Shown here: positions 51,203-59,925 of the stretch, piece by piece
Position numbering within the stretch: the first letter of the stretch is position 1
Layout of the letters: each line of letters starts with the position of its first letter
Assembly (NCBI RefSeq): GCF_016907675.1
Contig: NZ_JAFBCJ010000001.1
Span: 2,232,001-2,296,000 of the forward strand
Reading direction: 5' to 3'
Length of the DNA: 64,000 bases
Origin: Geodermatophilus bullaregiensis
GTDB lineage: Bacteria > Actinomycetota > Actinomycetes > Mycobacteriales > Geodermatophilaceae
Notes under the pieces: model-generated
What the model was told of the DNA's origin: nothing
Database searches by the model: none
Seen by the model: the letters and a program-made list of their open reading frames with translations, nothing else
Position numbers and translations under genes: made by a program

Positions 51203-52413
51203 ACGCGCACCCCGACCGGGACGGTGGCCGTCAGCACGAAGCGGTCGCCGTCCGGGCCCGCCACCAGCCGCCCGCCGGTGGCGGTCAGGCGCTCGGCCAG
51301 GCCGGTGAGGCCGCTGCCCCAGCCCTCCGCGGCCGGGGCGACGCCGTCGTTGACCACCCGCAGCTCCGCCGTGCCGCCGGTCGCGGACAGCTCCACCGTG
51401 CACGAGGTCGCGCGGCTGTGCCGCAGCACGTTGGTCACCGACTCGCGCACCACCCAGCCCAGCGCCGTCTGCACCGGCCCGGGCAGGGTCACGGCCGCGT
51501 CCTCGCCCCGGACGGTCACCTCCACGCCGGCGGCGCGCAGCACCGACCGCGCCCCGGCCAGCTCGCCGGGGAGGTCGCTGCCCCGGTAGCCGCGGACGAC
51601 GTCGCGCACCTCCCGCAGCGACTCCTCGGCGACCCGGCTGATGTCGACCAGCTCCTCGACCGCGCCGTCCCTCCCCCGGCGCACCAGCTCGGCGGCCAGC
51701 TGGCTCTTCACCGCGATCACCGACAGGTTGCGGCCCATGACGTCGTGCAGGTCGCGGGCGAAGCGCAGCCGTTCCTCGGCGACGGCGAGCTGGGCCTGCA
51801 CGCCGCGGGTGCGCTCCATCTCCAGGACGACGTCGAGGATCCAGACGCTGAAGCGGAACGCCGCCACGAAGGCGGCGAGGGCGACCCCGATGGAGGCGGC
51901 CACCACCACGGCTGCGACCGGGGGGCTGCCGTCGATCAGCGCGACGACGCCGGCGAGGACGCCGGCGGCAGCCGCCCCTGCCATCAGCGGCCGGGTGGGC
52001 ACCGTCACCGACAGCGCCAGGAGGACCGCCGCGCCCAGCAGGGCCACCACCCAGGGTGCCGACGGCGCCGGGCCCTCCGCCGTCGCCATCAGGGCGGCGG
52101 CGACGGTGACCAGCCCGGCGACGACCGCGACCGCCAGCGACGGCCGGTCGGGGCGGGTGCCGCGGTCGTGGTCGCGGTCCTGGAAGCCCCGCCGGGTGAG
52201 GAGGAGGCAGGCCACCGTCGTGACCAGTGCGCCGGCGGCCAGCAGCAGCGCCGCCCACGGGGAGGTCGGGGCCCAGTCGGGCACCACCGCGAACAGCAGG
52301 AGCGCCGGCAGGAACACCAGCGTCGTGTAGTACGAGGAGCGGGTGTAGAGGTCGATGCGCTGCGGGTCGGTGCGGCTGCTCCACCAGCGCGCGACGGTCG
52401 GCACGGCCCCCAT
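51199..52413 (-). CDS. DesK-like membrane sensor histidine kinase
   Basis: This 404-aa kinase has an N-terminal membrane domain of about five helices (YYTTLVFLPALLLFAVVPDW and others), then a HisKA_3 with phospho-His in FARDLHDVMGRNLSVIAVKS, and an HATPase with ESVTNVLRHSRATSCTVEL and a degenerate G box (GSGLTGLAERL). It is like the DesK family that senses membrane or ligand state. ATG at 52413 is preferred by the long hydrophobic N-terminus. An ABC-2 permease gene ends 46 bp upstream, so the four genes form one operon. Confidence 0.9.
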   Translation of the reverse strand: MGAVPTVARWWSSRTDPQRIDLYTRSSYYTTLVFLPALLLFAVVPDWAPTSPWAALLLAAGALVTTVACLLLTRRGFQDRDHDRGTRPDRPSLAVAVVAGLVTVAAALMATAEGPAPSAPWVVALLGAAVLLALSVTVPTRPLMAGAAAAGVLAGVVALIDGSPPVAAVVVAASIGVALAAFVAAFRFSVWILDVVLEMERTRGVQAQLAVAEERLRFARDLHDVMGRNLSVIAVKSQLAAELVRRGRDGAVEELVDISRVAEESLREVRDVVRGYRGSDLPGELAGARSVLRAAGVEVTVRGEDAAVTLPGPVQTALGWVVRESVTNVLRHSRATSCTVELSATGGTAELRVVNDGVAPAAEGWGSGLTGLAERLTATGGRLVAGPDGDRFVLTATVPVGVRV

Positions 52414-52459
52414 GCTGCCGTACCGACCGTCGTCCGCAGGCCGCGTCAGCGCCCCCGCC

Positions 52460-53278
52460 TCAGCGCTTCGGGGCCCAGCGGAACCACCGCCGGCTCGCCA
52501 GCCCGGCGAGGACGACCCAGGCGGCCGCGACGGCGAGCGGGGTGAGCGCGGCCCACCACAGGTCGGCGCCCGCGACGACCTCGCCGTCCCAGGTGCGCCC
52601 GGACAGGCCCAACTGCACCAGCTCGACCACCGGCGTGAGCGGCAGCAACCGGGCGGCGGCGGCCAGCGCCTCGGGCAGCGCGGTCAGCGGGAAGAACAGG
52701 CCCGACAGCGCCGTCGCCCCGAGGACGACCGGCAGCGTCGTCACCTGCGCGGACTCCGGCGTCCGGGTGTAGACGCTGCTCAGGGTGGCCAGCACGACCA
52801 TGAGCACCGCGCCGAGCAGCACCGCAAGCACCGGCAGGACGGGGTCGACCGGCGCGCGCCACTCGCCGAGGACGACGACGCCGGCCGTCACCAGGACGAG
52901 CTGGACGGCCGTGACCAGCAGCGTGGGGACGGCGGTGGCGGCGAGCACCTCGCCGTCCCCGAGCTCGCCGGTGCGCATCCGCTGCAGGACCAGGGCCTCG
53001 CGCCGGGCGACGTAGGTGGTGACCAGGTTGTAGTAGGTGAGGAACACCAGCGTGAACGCGGCCGCGGAGACCAGCAGGGTCTGGCCCAGCGGCGCGTCGC
53101 CGGGGCTGAGGACCGGGACGAACGCCACGAGCAGCAGCGGCGAGAGGACCGAGTTCACGACGGCGGTCCGGTTGCGCAGCAGCAGGAGGGTCTCGGCGGC
53201 GGCGAGGGCGCCGACGCGGCGGAGGCGGGAGGGCCCGGCAGGGGGTGCCGGGACGACGGTGGCGGTGGCGGTGGTCAT
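52460..53278 (-). CDS. ABC-2 type transporter permease
   Basis: This permease is 272 aa with about six helices, for example VNSVLSPLLLVAFVPVLSPG, LLVSAAAFTLVFLTYYNLVT, and VVLGATALSGLFFPLTALPE, the last matching the ABC-2 family pattern. The N-terminus RRVGALAAAETLLLLRNRTA is typical. ATG at 53278 has GAGAGGA upstream. The ATPase gene ends 25 bp upstream. Substrates are unknown; such exporters often move drugs or lipids and are controlled by DesKR-like systems. Confidence 0.9.
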   Translation of the reverse strand: MTTATATVVPAPPAGPSRLRRVGALAAAETLLLLRNRTAVVNSVLSPLLLVAFVPVLSPGDAPLGQTLLVSAAAFTLVFLTYYNLVTTYVARREALVLQRMRTGELGDGEVLAATAVPTLLVTAVQLVLVTAGVVVLGEWRAPVDPVLPVLAVLLGAVLMVVLATLSSVYTRTPESAQVTTLPVVLGATALSGLFFPLTALPEALAAAARLLPLTPVVELVQLGLSGRTWDGEVVAGADLWWAALTPLAVAAAWVVLAGLASRRWFRWAPKR

Positions 53279-53303
53279 CGGGGTTCCTCTCGGGATCTGC
53301 GGG

Positions 53304-54257
53304 TCAGTAGGGGTCGGCGCCGTCGGCGACGGCGAGGAAGGCCTGCTCGAGCGAGGCGGCGCGGGCCTGCAGGCCCCGCAGCAGCACCCCGGAGCGGGCG
53401 GCCCAGGCCAGCAGCTCGCCCAGCACCGGCTGCAGGGTGCGGGTGTGCCACTCGACCCGCGGACCGGGGCTGACCACCTCGACCCCCGCGGGCACCGGCG
53501 GCCGCGGGGCGCCGGGGTCGAGGACGAAGCGGATGGTGGCCGGCTGGGTCTCGGCGATCTCCTCGCGGGTGCCGGCGACCACCACCTGCCCGGCGCGCAT
53601 GATGGCGATGCGGTCGGCCAGCTGCTCGGCCTCCTCGAGGTGGTGCGTGGTGAGCACGACCGCGGCGCCGTCGTCCACCAGGCCGCCGACCAGCTCCCAG
53701 ACGGTGCGCCGGCTCTCCGGGTCCAGGCCGGTGGTGGGCTCGTCCAGGACGAGCACCCGGGGGCGGCCGAGCAGCGCCAGCGCCAGGTCCAGCCGGCGGC
53801 GCTCGCCGCCGGAGAGGCTGCGCACCCGGACGCCGGCGCGGCCGGTCAGGTCCACCTGCGCCAGGGCCTCCTCGACCGGGCGGGGCGCGGTCAGGGTGCG
53901 TGCCCAGGTCCGCACGGTCTCGGCGACGGTGAGGTCCCCGGGCAGCCCGCTGGACTGCAGGAGCACGCCGAGGTGCGGGCGGACGGCCGGGCGCTCGGTG
54001 CGCGGGTCGTGGCCGAGGACGCGCACCGTGCCGCCGGACGCGGGAACCAGGCCCTCGACCACCTCGAGGGCGGAGGTCTTGCCGGCGCCGTTCACGCCCA
54101 GCAGCGCGAACACCTCGCCGGGCCGGACCTCGAAGGAGATGCCGCGGACGGCCTCGAACGAGCCGTACCGGCGCCGCAGGTCGGTGACCTCGACGGCGGG
54201 CGCCTGCGGCAGGGCGCGCACCGGGGACGGGGCGGGGGGTGCGGCGGTCAGGTGCAC
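53304..54257 (-). CDS. ABC transporter ATP-binding protein (ABC-2 exporter)
   Basis: This ATPase is 317 aa. It has Walker A LLGVNGAGKTSALEV, Q-loop LLQSSGLPG, signature LSGGERRRLDLALALLG, Walker B VLVLDEPTTGLD and H-loop TTHHLEEAEQL, plus a DrrA-like C-terminal extension. GTG at 54257 has GAGGAGG upstream. It is the first gene of the minus-strand unit ATPase-permease-kinase-regulator. The DrrA-type C-terminus suggests export of a drug or lipid. Confidence 0.92.
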   Translation of the reverse strand: MHLTAAPPAPSPVRALPQAPAVEVTDLRRRYGSFEAVRGISFEVRPGEVFALLGVNGAGKTSALEVVEGLVPASGGTVRVLGHDPRTERPAVRPHLGVLLQSSGLPGDLTVAETVRTWARTLTAPRPVEEALAQVDLTGRAGVRVRSLSGGERRRLDLALALLGRPRVLVLDEPTTGLDPESRRTVWELVGGLVDDGAAVVLTTHHLEEAEQLADRIAIMRAGQVVVAGTREEIAETQPATIRFVLDPGAPRPPVPAGVEVVSPGPRVEWHTRTLQPVLGELLAWAARSGVLLRGLQARAASLEQAFLAVADGADPY

Positions 54258-54380
54258 TGCGGGGCCTCCTCGGGGTGCCCGGCGGCCGGGGGTCGGCCGC
54301 TGTCGTCCGGGCACGTCCCACGCTCCCGCCGGTCCCGGCCCGGCACAGGTGCCGTCTCTCACGACCTGGGGCCGCACGTG

Positions 54381-54418
54381 CACGGGCCCCCCGTGACGCG
54401 TGTCACGGGGGGCCCGTG
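54381..54418 (-). terminator. Long perfect hairpin downstream of MHS transporter gene
   Basis: CACGGGCCCCCCGTGAC (54381-54397) and GTCACGGGGGGCCCGTG (54402-54418) form a perfect 17-bp stem with a 4-base loop. It lies 111 bp past the MFS stop (minus strand) and 123 bp before the ABC operon start, so it separates the two transcripts. Confidence 0.8.
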
Positions 54419-54529
54419 GTGAGCCCTCCTGGTGTCTGCCGCCCGTGTCCGGTGAGTGGCCTCCTCCACGGCGTCCCGGGGCCGGGAGGCGACCCGGCAG
54501 GGGGTCCTCGCACCGGGAGGGGTCCGGGC

Positions 54530-55897
54530 TCAGACGGCGGCCGACCGGGTCCCCTTCGTCACGATCGCCTTGTCCTCGGCGAGGTCACGGGTGCGGGTCT
54601 CGCCGTAGGAGAGGACCGCGACCAACGTGACGACCGCACAGGCCGCGAGGTACAGCGACACGCGCATCGGGTTGGGGTCGGTGAAGCTGCCGAGCAGGGC
54701 GACCGCGATCAGCGGCGCCGGGGCACCGGCGACCACCGAGGCCAGCTGGTAACCGACCGACACGCCGGAGTAGCGCGCCTTGGTCCCGAACAGCTCGGAG
54801 AGGAACGCCGCCTGCGGGCCGTACATGGCGCCGTGGAAGAGCAGCCCCACGGTGATCGCCACGACCACGAGCACGAAGCTGCCGCTGTCCAGCAGGGCGA
54901 AGAAGGCGAACCCCCACACGCCGACACCCAGGGCGCCGAACAGGTAGACCGGCCGGCGGCCGATGCGGTCGGACAGCGCGCCCCACAGCGGGATCGTCAC
55001 CAGGTGGACGGCGGCGGCGATCAGCACGGCGTTGAGGGCGAACGAGGTCTCCAGACCGAGCACCCGCGTGAGGTAGGTCAGGCTGAACGCGGTGATGACG
55101 TAGTACGACACGTTCTCCGCGATGCGGGCGCCCATGGCCACCAGGACCTCGCGCTTGTAGCGGGTGAGCACGGTGACGATGGGCGCCTTCTCGACCTCTC
55201 CCGTCTCGGCGGCCCGGGCCGCGGCAGCACGCTGGGCCTCGAGGAAGACGGGCGACTCGCTGACCGCCAGGCGCACCCAGAGGCCGACCAGGATGAGCAC
55301 CGCCGAGAGCAGGAACGGGATCCGCCAGCCCCAGCTGGCGAACGCCTCGTCGGACTGGAAGGCGGCCAGCACGGCGAGGACGCCGGTGGAGAGCAGCTGG
55401 CCCGCGGGCGCGCCGGCCTGCGGCCAGGAGGCCCAGAAGCCGCGGTGCTCGGGCTTCCCGTGCTCGGAGACGATGAGCACCGCGCCACCCCACTCCCCAC
55501 CGAGAGCGAAGCCCTGCACCAGCCGCAGGGCGATGAGCAGCACCGGCGCCAGGACGCCGACGGTGCCGTACGTGGGCAGCAGGCCGATGGCGAACGTGGC
55601 GCCGCCCATCATGAGCAGCGAGATCACCAGCAGCTTCTTGCGACCGATCCGGTCGCCGAAGTGGCCGAAGACCAGACCCCCGATCGGGCGGGCGGCGAAG
55701 CCGATGGCGTAGGTGGCGAAGGCGGCGAGCACGCCCACGAAGTCGTCCTGCTCGGGGAAGAACAGTGGGCCGAAGACGAGCGCGGCGGCCGAGCCGTAGA
55801 GGAAGAAGTCGTACCACTCGACGGTGGTGCCGATGATGCTCGCGCCGACGACGCGGCCGAAGCGCCCTCGCTCGGGCACCTGGGAGGGTGCGGTCAT
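54530..55897 (-). CDS. MFS transporter, MHS (metabolite:H+ symporter) family
   Basis: This symporter is 455 aa with 12 helices. The MHS signature is visible at the first loop: GTTVEWYDFFLYGSAAALVF, then PIGGLVFGHFGDRIGRKKLL, RLVQGFALGGEWGGAVLIVS and a second repeat with LSDRIGRRPVYLFG. MHS members import organic acids, betaines or shikimate. ATG at 55897 has AGGAG upstream. It is divergent from 3-hydroxybutyrate dehydrogenase, so 3-hydroxybutyrate or another short acid is a plausible substrate. Confidence 0.88.
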   Translation of the reverse strand: MTAPSQVPERGRFGRVVGASIIGTTVEWYDFFLYGSAAALVFGPLFFPEQDDFVGVLAAFATYAIGFAARPIGGLVFGHFGDRIGRKKLLVISLLMMGGATFAIGLLPTYGTVGVLAPVLLIALRLVQGFALGGEWGGAVLIVSEHGKPEHRGFWASWPQAGAPAGQLLSTGVLAVLAAFQSDEAFASWGWRIPFLLSAVLILVGLWVRLAVSESPVFLEAQRAAAARAAETGEVEKAPIVTVLTRYKREVLVAMGARIAENVSYYVITAFSLTYLTRVLGLETSFALNAVLIAAAVHLVTIPLWGALSDRIGRRPVYLFGALGVGVWGFAFFALLDSGSFVLVVVAITVGLLFHGAMYGPQAAFLSELFGTKARYSGVSVGYQLASVVAGAPAPLIAVALLGSFTDPNPMRVSLYLAACAVVTLVAVLSYGETRTRDLAEDKAIVTKGTRSAAV

Positions 55898-56067
55898 GCG
55901 GGTCTCCTGAGGGACGGAGGGAGTCCGGTCGCCGGGTGACGTTACGGACGATCCGGGACCGCGCCCATGTGCTCGGACCCAGTCCTGTGACCCGGCTCAT
56001 GTGTGCTCGGCCCATGGCCGTGGGGCTCGACCCACCGACCGGCCGACCGCGCGGGCAATAGGCAGCC

Positions 56068-56086
56068 ATGTGGCGTGACACCACGT
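56068..56086 (+). promoter_or_regulatory. Inverted repeat between MHS and bdh genes, possible operator
   Basis: GTGG (56070-56073) and CCAC (56081-56084) flank CGTGACA with further paired bases (A68/T86, G75/C79, T76/A78). Two copies of CATGTG(TG)CTCGG lie at 55966-55976 and 55998-56010. Either could bind the GAF/PucR-type regulator encoded downstream. Confidence 0.3.
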
Positions 56087-56139
56087 AGGCGCCGCCAGGT
56101 GTGTGCTGGTCCGCCGTGACGGCGGTCGCCGACACCGCC

Positions 56140-56145
56140 TACCGT
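56140..56145 (+). promoter_or_regulatory. Predicted promoter of leaderless bdh gene
   Basis: TACCGT ends seven bases before the ATG at 56153. A GTGACG at 56116-56121 lies 18 bp upstream and may serve as -35. There is no ribosome-binding site, in keeping with a leaderless mRNA. Confidence 0.5.
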
Positions 56146-56152
56146 CCCCGCC

Positions 56153-56905
56153 ATGAGCGCGGAGGACCTCCAGGGGCGGCGGGCGATGGTGACCGGTGGC
56201 GGGTCCGGGATCGGCCGGGCGGTCGCCGCCCGGCTGGCCGAGGCCGGCGCCGAGGTGGTGGTGGTCGACCGGGACGGCGCGGCGGCCGAGGAGGTGGCCA
56301 GGACCGTCGGGGGCACGCCGGTCACCGCCGACCTCTCCGACCTCGCCGCCGTCGACCGGCTCGACGTCGACGTCGACGTGCTGGTGAACAACGCCGGCTT
56401 CCAGCACGTGTCGCCGGTGCACGAGTTCCCCGTCGAGGTGTTCTCGACGATCCAGCGGCTGATGGTCGAGGCGCCGTTCCGGCTGGTCCGCCGCGCGCTG
56501 CCGCACATGTACGGCCGCGGCTGGGGCCGGGTGGTCAACGTCAGCTCGGTGCACGGGCTGCGGGCGTCGGCCTACAAGGTCGCCTACGTCACCGCCAAGC
56601 ACGGGCTGGAGGGCCTGTCCAAGGTGGTCGCGCTCGAGGGCGCGCCGCACGGGGTCACCTCCAACTGCGTCAACCCGGCCTACGTGCGCACGCCGCTGGT
56701 GGAGGGGCAGATCGCCGACCAGGCGCGCAGCCACGGGATCTCCGAGGAGGCGGTCGTCGAGCAGGTGATGCTCGCGCCGGCGGCGCTCAAGCGGCTGATC
56801 GAGCCGGCCGAGGTCGCCGACGCCGTCGCCTGGCTGTGCTCGCCGGCCGCCACCTCGGTCACGGGCACCTCCCTGGTGATGGACGGCGGGTGGACCGCCC
56901 ACTGA
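56153..56905 (+). CDS. 3-hydroxybutyrate dehydrogenase (SDR family)
   Basis: This NAD-dependent oxidoreductase is 250 aa. It has MVTGGGSGIGRAVAARLAEA (GxxxGxG cofactor motif), VNNAGFQHVSPVHEFP and the Ser-Tyr-Lys set in VNVSSVHGLRASAYKVAYVT AKHG. PAYVRTPLVEGQIADQARSH matches 3-hydroxybutyrate dehydrogenases specifically. It oxidises 3-hydroxybutyrate to acetoacetate for carbon use or PHB turnover. ATG at 56153 lies seven bases after a -10 box. The gene overlaps the regulator start by one base and is divergent from an MHS transporter. Confidence 0.88.
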   Translation: MSAEDLQGRRAMVTGGGSGIGRAVAARLAEAGAEVVVVDRDGAAAEEVARTVGGTPVTADLSDLAAVDRLDVDVDVLVNNAGFQHVSPVHEFPVEVFSTIQRLMVEAPFRLVRRALPHMYGRGWGRVVNVSSVHGLRASAYKVAYVTAKHGLEGLSKVVALEGAPHGVTSNCVNPAYVRTPLVEGQIADQARSHGISEEAVVEQVMLAPAALKRLIEPAEVADAVAWLCSPAATSVTGTSLVMDGGWTAH

Positions 56906-58911
56906 TGGAGGACCGCCTGCCCGCCCGCCGGCCCGCGGCCGGGCCCTACCGGGGGCCGGCACCGGGCAGGATGCCGGTCGTGGCCCGCACCGCAGCCCTG
57001 CCCGCCGACGGAGGGGGCGCGCCGCGGGTGACCGTCGCGGCCGCCGAGTACCTGCGGCTGGTCCTCGACGACGCCGCGGCCATCGAGTACGAGGGGCCGC
57101 TGGTGCGCGCCCGGGCCGCGGGGGCCGACGCCGGCACGCTGGCCGAGCTGGAGGACCTGCGGCTCCTGGCGCTGCAGGTGCGCGCCGCCTTCGCCGCTCG
57201 CCGGCGGCGGGAGTCCGAGCTCTCCGCCCTGTTCGACACCGCCAGCGACCTCGCCGCGCTGCGCGGCGTCGACTCGGTGCTCACCGCGATCGTCCGCCGC
57301 GCCCGCCAGCTGCTGGGTACCGACGTCTCCTACCTGACGCTCAACGACGACGCCCACGGCGACACCTACATGCGGGTCACCGACGGCTCGGTGTCGGCGC
57401 GCTTCCAGGCGCTGCGGCTGCCGATGGGCGAGGGCCTCGGCGGGCTGGTCGCCCAGACGGCGGCGCCGTACGCGACGGCGAGCTACTTCACCGACGCCCG
57501 CTTCCACCACACCGACGAGATCAACGGCGGCGTGCGCGAGGAGGGCCTGGTCGCGATCCTCGGCGTGCCGCTGATCCGCGGGTCGCAGGTCATCGGCGTC
57601 CTCTACGCCGCCGACCGCACCGAGCGGACCTTCGACCGCTCCGAGGTGGCGCTGCTCGGCTCGCTGGCCGCGCACGCGGCGATCGCCATCGACAACGCCC
57701 GGCTGCTGGAGGAGACCCGCACCGCGCTGGAGGAGCTCTCGGCCGCCACCCGGGAGCTGCGGGCGCACACCGAGTCGGTGGAGCGGGCCGCGGGCGCGCA
57801 CGACCGCTTCATCGACGTCGTCCTGCGCGGCGGGGGCGTCGAGGACGTCGCCGCGGCGGTGACCGAGGCGCTCGGCGGGCGGATCACCGTGCTCGACGAG
57901 GAGGGCCGCCCGACCGGCGGCGGGGACGCCGCGACGGCGCTCCCGCCCGACCCGGCCGGGGCGCTGGCGATGGCCCGCGCGACCGGCCGCACCGTGCGCG
58001 ACGGCGAGTGGTGGACCGCCGCGGTGACCGTCGGCAGCGACCTGCTCGGTGGCCTGGTGCTGCAGCGCGCCGACGACCTGGCCGACTCCGACCAGCGGAT
58101 CCTCGAGCGCGCGGCCCTGGTGACCGCGCTGCTGCTGCTCATCCGGCGCACCGCCAGCGAGGCGGAGGGCCGCGTGCGCGGTGAGCTGCTCGACGAGCTG
58201 CTCACCGCGCCGCTGCGCGACGCCGACGGGCTGCGCGAGCGGGCCCGCCGGCTCGGCGCCGACCTCGACCGGCCGCTGTCGGTGGTGGTCGTCCGGGTCG
58301 AGGAGCGCTCCCGCGGCCGGGCGCTGGCCGCCGCCACCCACCTGGCCGCCACCCGCGCGGGCCTGGCCGGTCAGCGCGACGGCCGCGTCGTCCTGTGCCT
58401 GCCCGACCTGGACGCCGGCGCCGCCGCCGCGCTGGTGTGCCGCGAGCTGACGGCCGCGGTGGGTCGGCCGGTGACCGCCGGCGGCGCGGGTCCGGTGCAC
58501 GGACCGGCCGCGGTGGCCGGCGCGTGCGCGGAGGCCGGGCGGTGCGCCTCGACGCTGGAGGCGCTGGGCCGGGCCGGGCAGTCGGCCGGCGCCGGCGAGC
58601 TGGGGTTCGTCGGCCTGCTGGTGGGCGAGGGGCGCGACGTGCCGGGGTTCGTGGCCGCGACGCTGGGGCCGGTGCTCGAGTACGACGCCCGCCGCGGGAC
58701 CGACCTGGTCGCGACGCTGCGGGCCTGGTTCGACACCGGCGGCTCCCCCGCCCGGGCCGCCGAGGTGCTCAACGTGCACGTCAACACGGTGACCCAGCGG
58801 CTGGACCGGGTGGGCCGGCTGCTCGGCCGCGACTGGTCGGCCCCCGAGCGTGCTCTGGAGGTGCAGCTGGCGCTGCGGCTGCACCGGCTGACCGCCGTCC
58901 ACGGCGGCTGA
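56905..58911 (+). CDS. GAF-domain PucR/CdaR-type transcriptional regulator
   Basis: This cytoplasmic regulator is 668 aa from the ATG that overlaps the bdh stop by one base (another ATG at 56971 is possible). A GAF domain (about residues 115-270) includes LNDDAHGDTYMRVTDGSVSA and GLVAILGVPLIRGSQVIGVL. A coiled-coil segment follows, then a CdaR/GGDEF-like region and a C-terminal PucR HTH: TLRAWFDTGGSPARAAEVLN VHVNTVTQRLDRVGRLLG. It probably activates bdh and the MHS transporter; the inducer is unknown. Confidence 0.85.
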   Translation: MEDRLPARRPAAGPYRGPAPGRMPVVARTAALPADGGGAPRVTVAAAEYLRLVLDDAAAIEYEGPLVRARAAGADAGTLAELEDLRLLALQVRAAFAARRRRESELSALFDTASDLAALRGVDSVLTAIVRRARQLLGTDVSYLTLNDDAHGDTYMRVTDGSVSARFQALRLPMGEGLGGLVAQTAAPYATASYFTDARFHHTDEINGGVREEGLVAILGVPLIRGSQVIGVLYAADRTERTFDRSEVALLGSLAAHAAIAIDNARLLEETRTALEELSAATRELRAHTESVERAAGAHDRFIDVVLRGGGVEDVAAAVTEALGGRITVLDEEGRPTGGGDAATALPPDPAGALAMARATGRTVRDGEWWTAAVTVGSDLLGGLVLQRADDLADSDQRILERAALVTALLLLIRRTASEAEGRVRGELLDELLTAPLRDADGLRERARRLGADLDRPLSVVVVRVEERSRGRALAAATHLAATRAGLAGQRDGRVVLCLPDLDAGAAAALVCRELTAAVGRPVTAGGAGPVHGPAAVAGACAEAGRCASTLEALGRAGQSAGAGELGFVGLLVGEGRDVPGFVAATLGPVLEYDARRGTDLVATLRAWFDTGGSPARAAEVLNVHVNTVTQRLDRVGRLLGRDWSAPERALEVQLALRLHRLTAVHGG

Positions 58912-59011
58912 CGCCTCGTCCGGGTCCCCGGCTGCCCGGTGCTGTGCGCCTGCGGTGCAGTCCGGCCCTGTGGTGCGCCGTGACCGCACGTCGCCCGGGC
59001 CGGCCGGCTCC

Positions 59012-59017
59012 TACCCT
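59012..59017 (+). promoter_or_regulatory. Predicted -10 box of leaderless gene at 59024
   Basis: TACCCT (TANNNT) ends six bases before the GTG at 59024; no ribosome site is visible. This is the pattern of leaderless actinobacterial mRNAs. Confidence 0.45.
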
Positions 59018-59023
59018 GGTCCG

Positions 59024-59914
59024 GTGCCCGCCGTCCTGACGCTGCTGCCCGCGGAGGTGTGGACGGCGCGCGCGGCGGCCCACGACGCCCGGGTCGAGCG
59101 GTGGACGGCACCGCACCGCGAGCGCCGGCGTCGCGGCGAGAGCCACCCGGTGCTCGACTTCCTGTTCACCTACTACTCCGAGACGCCGAGCCGGCTGCGC
59201 CGCTGGCACCCGGGGCCGGGCGTCGGCCTGGCGCCGTCCCCCACCGGTCCGGCGCCGCACACCGGGTGGCGCTGGTACGCCACGGGCGACGACGGGACGG
59301 TGGGCCTCGACGTCGCCGCGTACCTGGCCGAGCGCGGGGACACCGTGCGCTTCGTCCGCGACCTGCTGGCGGCCACCGCGTCGCGGCCGGCGGCCACCGG
59401 CTGCTTCGGCCTGCACGAGTGGGCGATGGTCTACCGCGCCCGGGAGCGCCGGCACGCCGTCCCGCTGCGGCTGGGGCAGGAGGGCACCGACGCCGTCGTC
59501 GAGGCCGCGCAGATCCGGTGCACCCACCACGACGCGTTCCGGTTCTTCACCCCGGACGCGGTGGGGCTCAACCGGCTGCGGCCGACGCGGGAGACGCAGC
59601 TCGCCCTGGAGCAGCCGGGCTGCCTGCACGCGACGATGGACCTCTACAAGTGGGCCTACAAGCTCTCCCCGGCCGTCCCCGGCGAGCTGGTCGCCGACTG
59701 CTTCTCGCTCGCCGTCGAGGTGCGCGAGCTGGACATGCGCGCCTCGCCCTACGACCTGCGCGACCGCGGCTACGCGCCGGTGCCGATCGAGACGGCGGAG
59801 GGCAGGGCGGAGTACGTGGCCGCCCAGCGGGGGTTCGCGCGACGGGGCGCCGGGCTGCGCGCCCGCCTGGTCGACGTCTGCGACGACCTGCTCGGCCGGA
59901 CCCGGCCCGGCTGA
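59024..59914 (+). CDS. Conserved actinobacterial protein often annotated as 3-methyladenine DNA glycosylase
   Basis: This 296-aa protein belongs, by overall pattern, to a conserved actinobacterial family labelled 3-methyladenine DNA glycosylase in many genomes. Distinct segments are HPVLDFLFTYYSETPSRLRR WHPG, GCFGLHEWAMVYRARERRHA, CTHHDAFRFFTPDAVGLNRL and DLYKWAYKLSPAVPGELVAD. It shows no HhH-GPD or AAG glycosylase motif that I can recognise, so the label is doubtful. GTG at 59024 lies six bases after a -10-like box. It converges on the flavoenzyme gene with an 11-bp gap. Confidence 0.7.
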   Translation: MPAVLTLLPAEVWTARAAAHDARVERWTAPHRERRRRGESHPVLDFLFTYYSETPSRLRRWHPGPGVGLAPSPTGPAPHTGWRWYATGDDGTVGLDVAAYLAERGDTVRFVRDLLAATASRPAATGCFGLHEWAMVYRARERRHAVPLRLGQEGTDAVVEAAQIRCTHHDAFRFFTPDAVGLNRLRPTRETQLALEQPGCLHATMDLYKWAYKLSPAVPGELVADCFSLAVEVRELDMRASPYDLRDRGYAPVPIETAEGRAEYVAAQRGFARRGAGLRARLVDVCDDLLGRTRPG

Positions 59915-59925
59915 CGGGCGCCGTC

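Noticed and set aside
51418-54422. Plus-strand His/Gln/Arg-rich open frames opposite the kinase and ABC genes
   Set aside because: They are antisense to genes with full motif sets and have composition typical of reverse-complement high-GC coding sequence.
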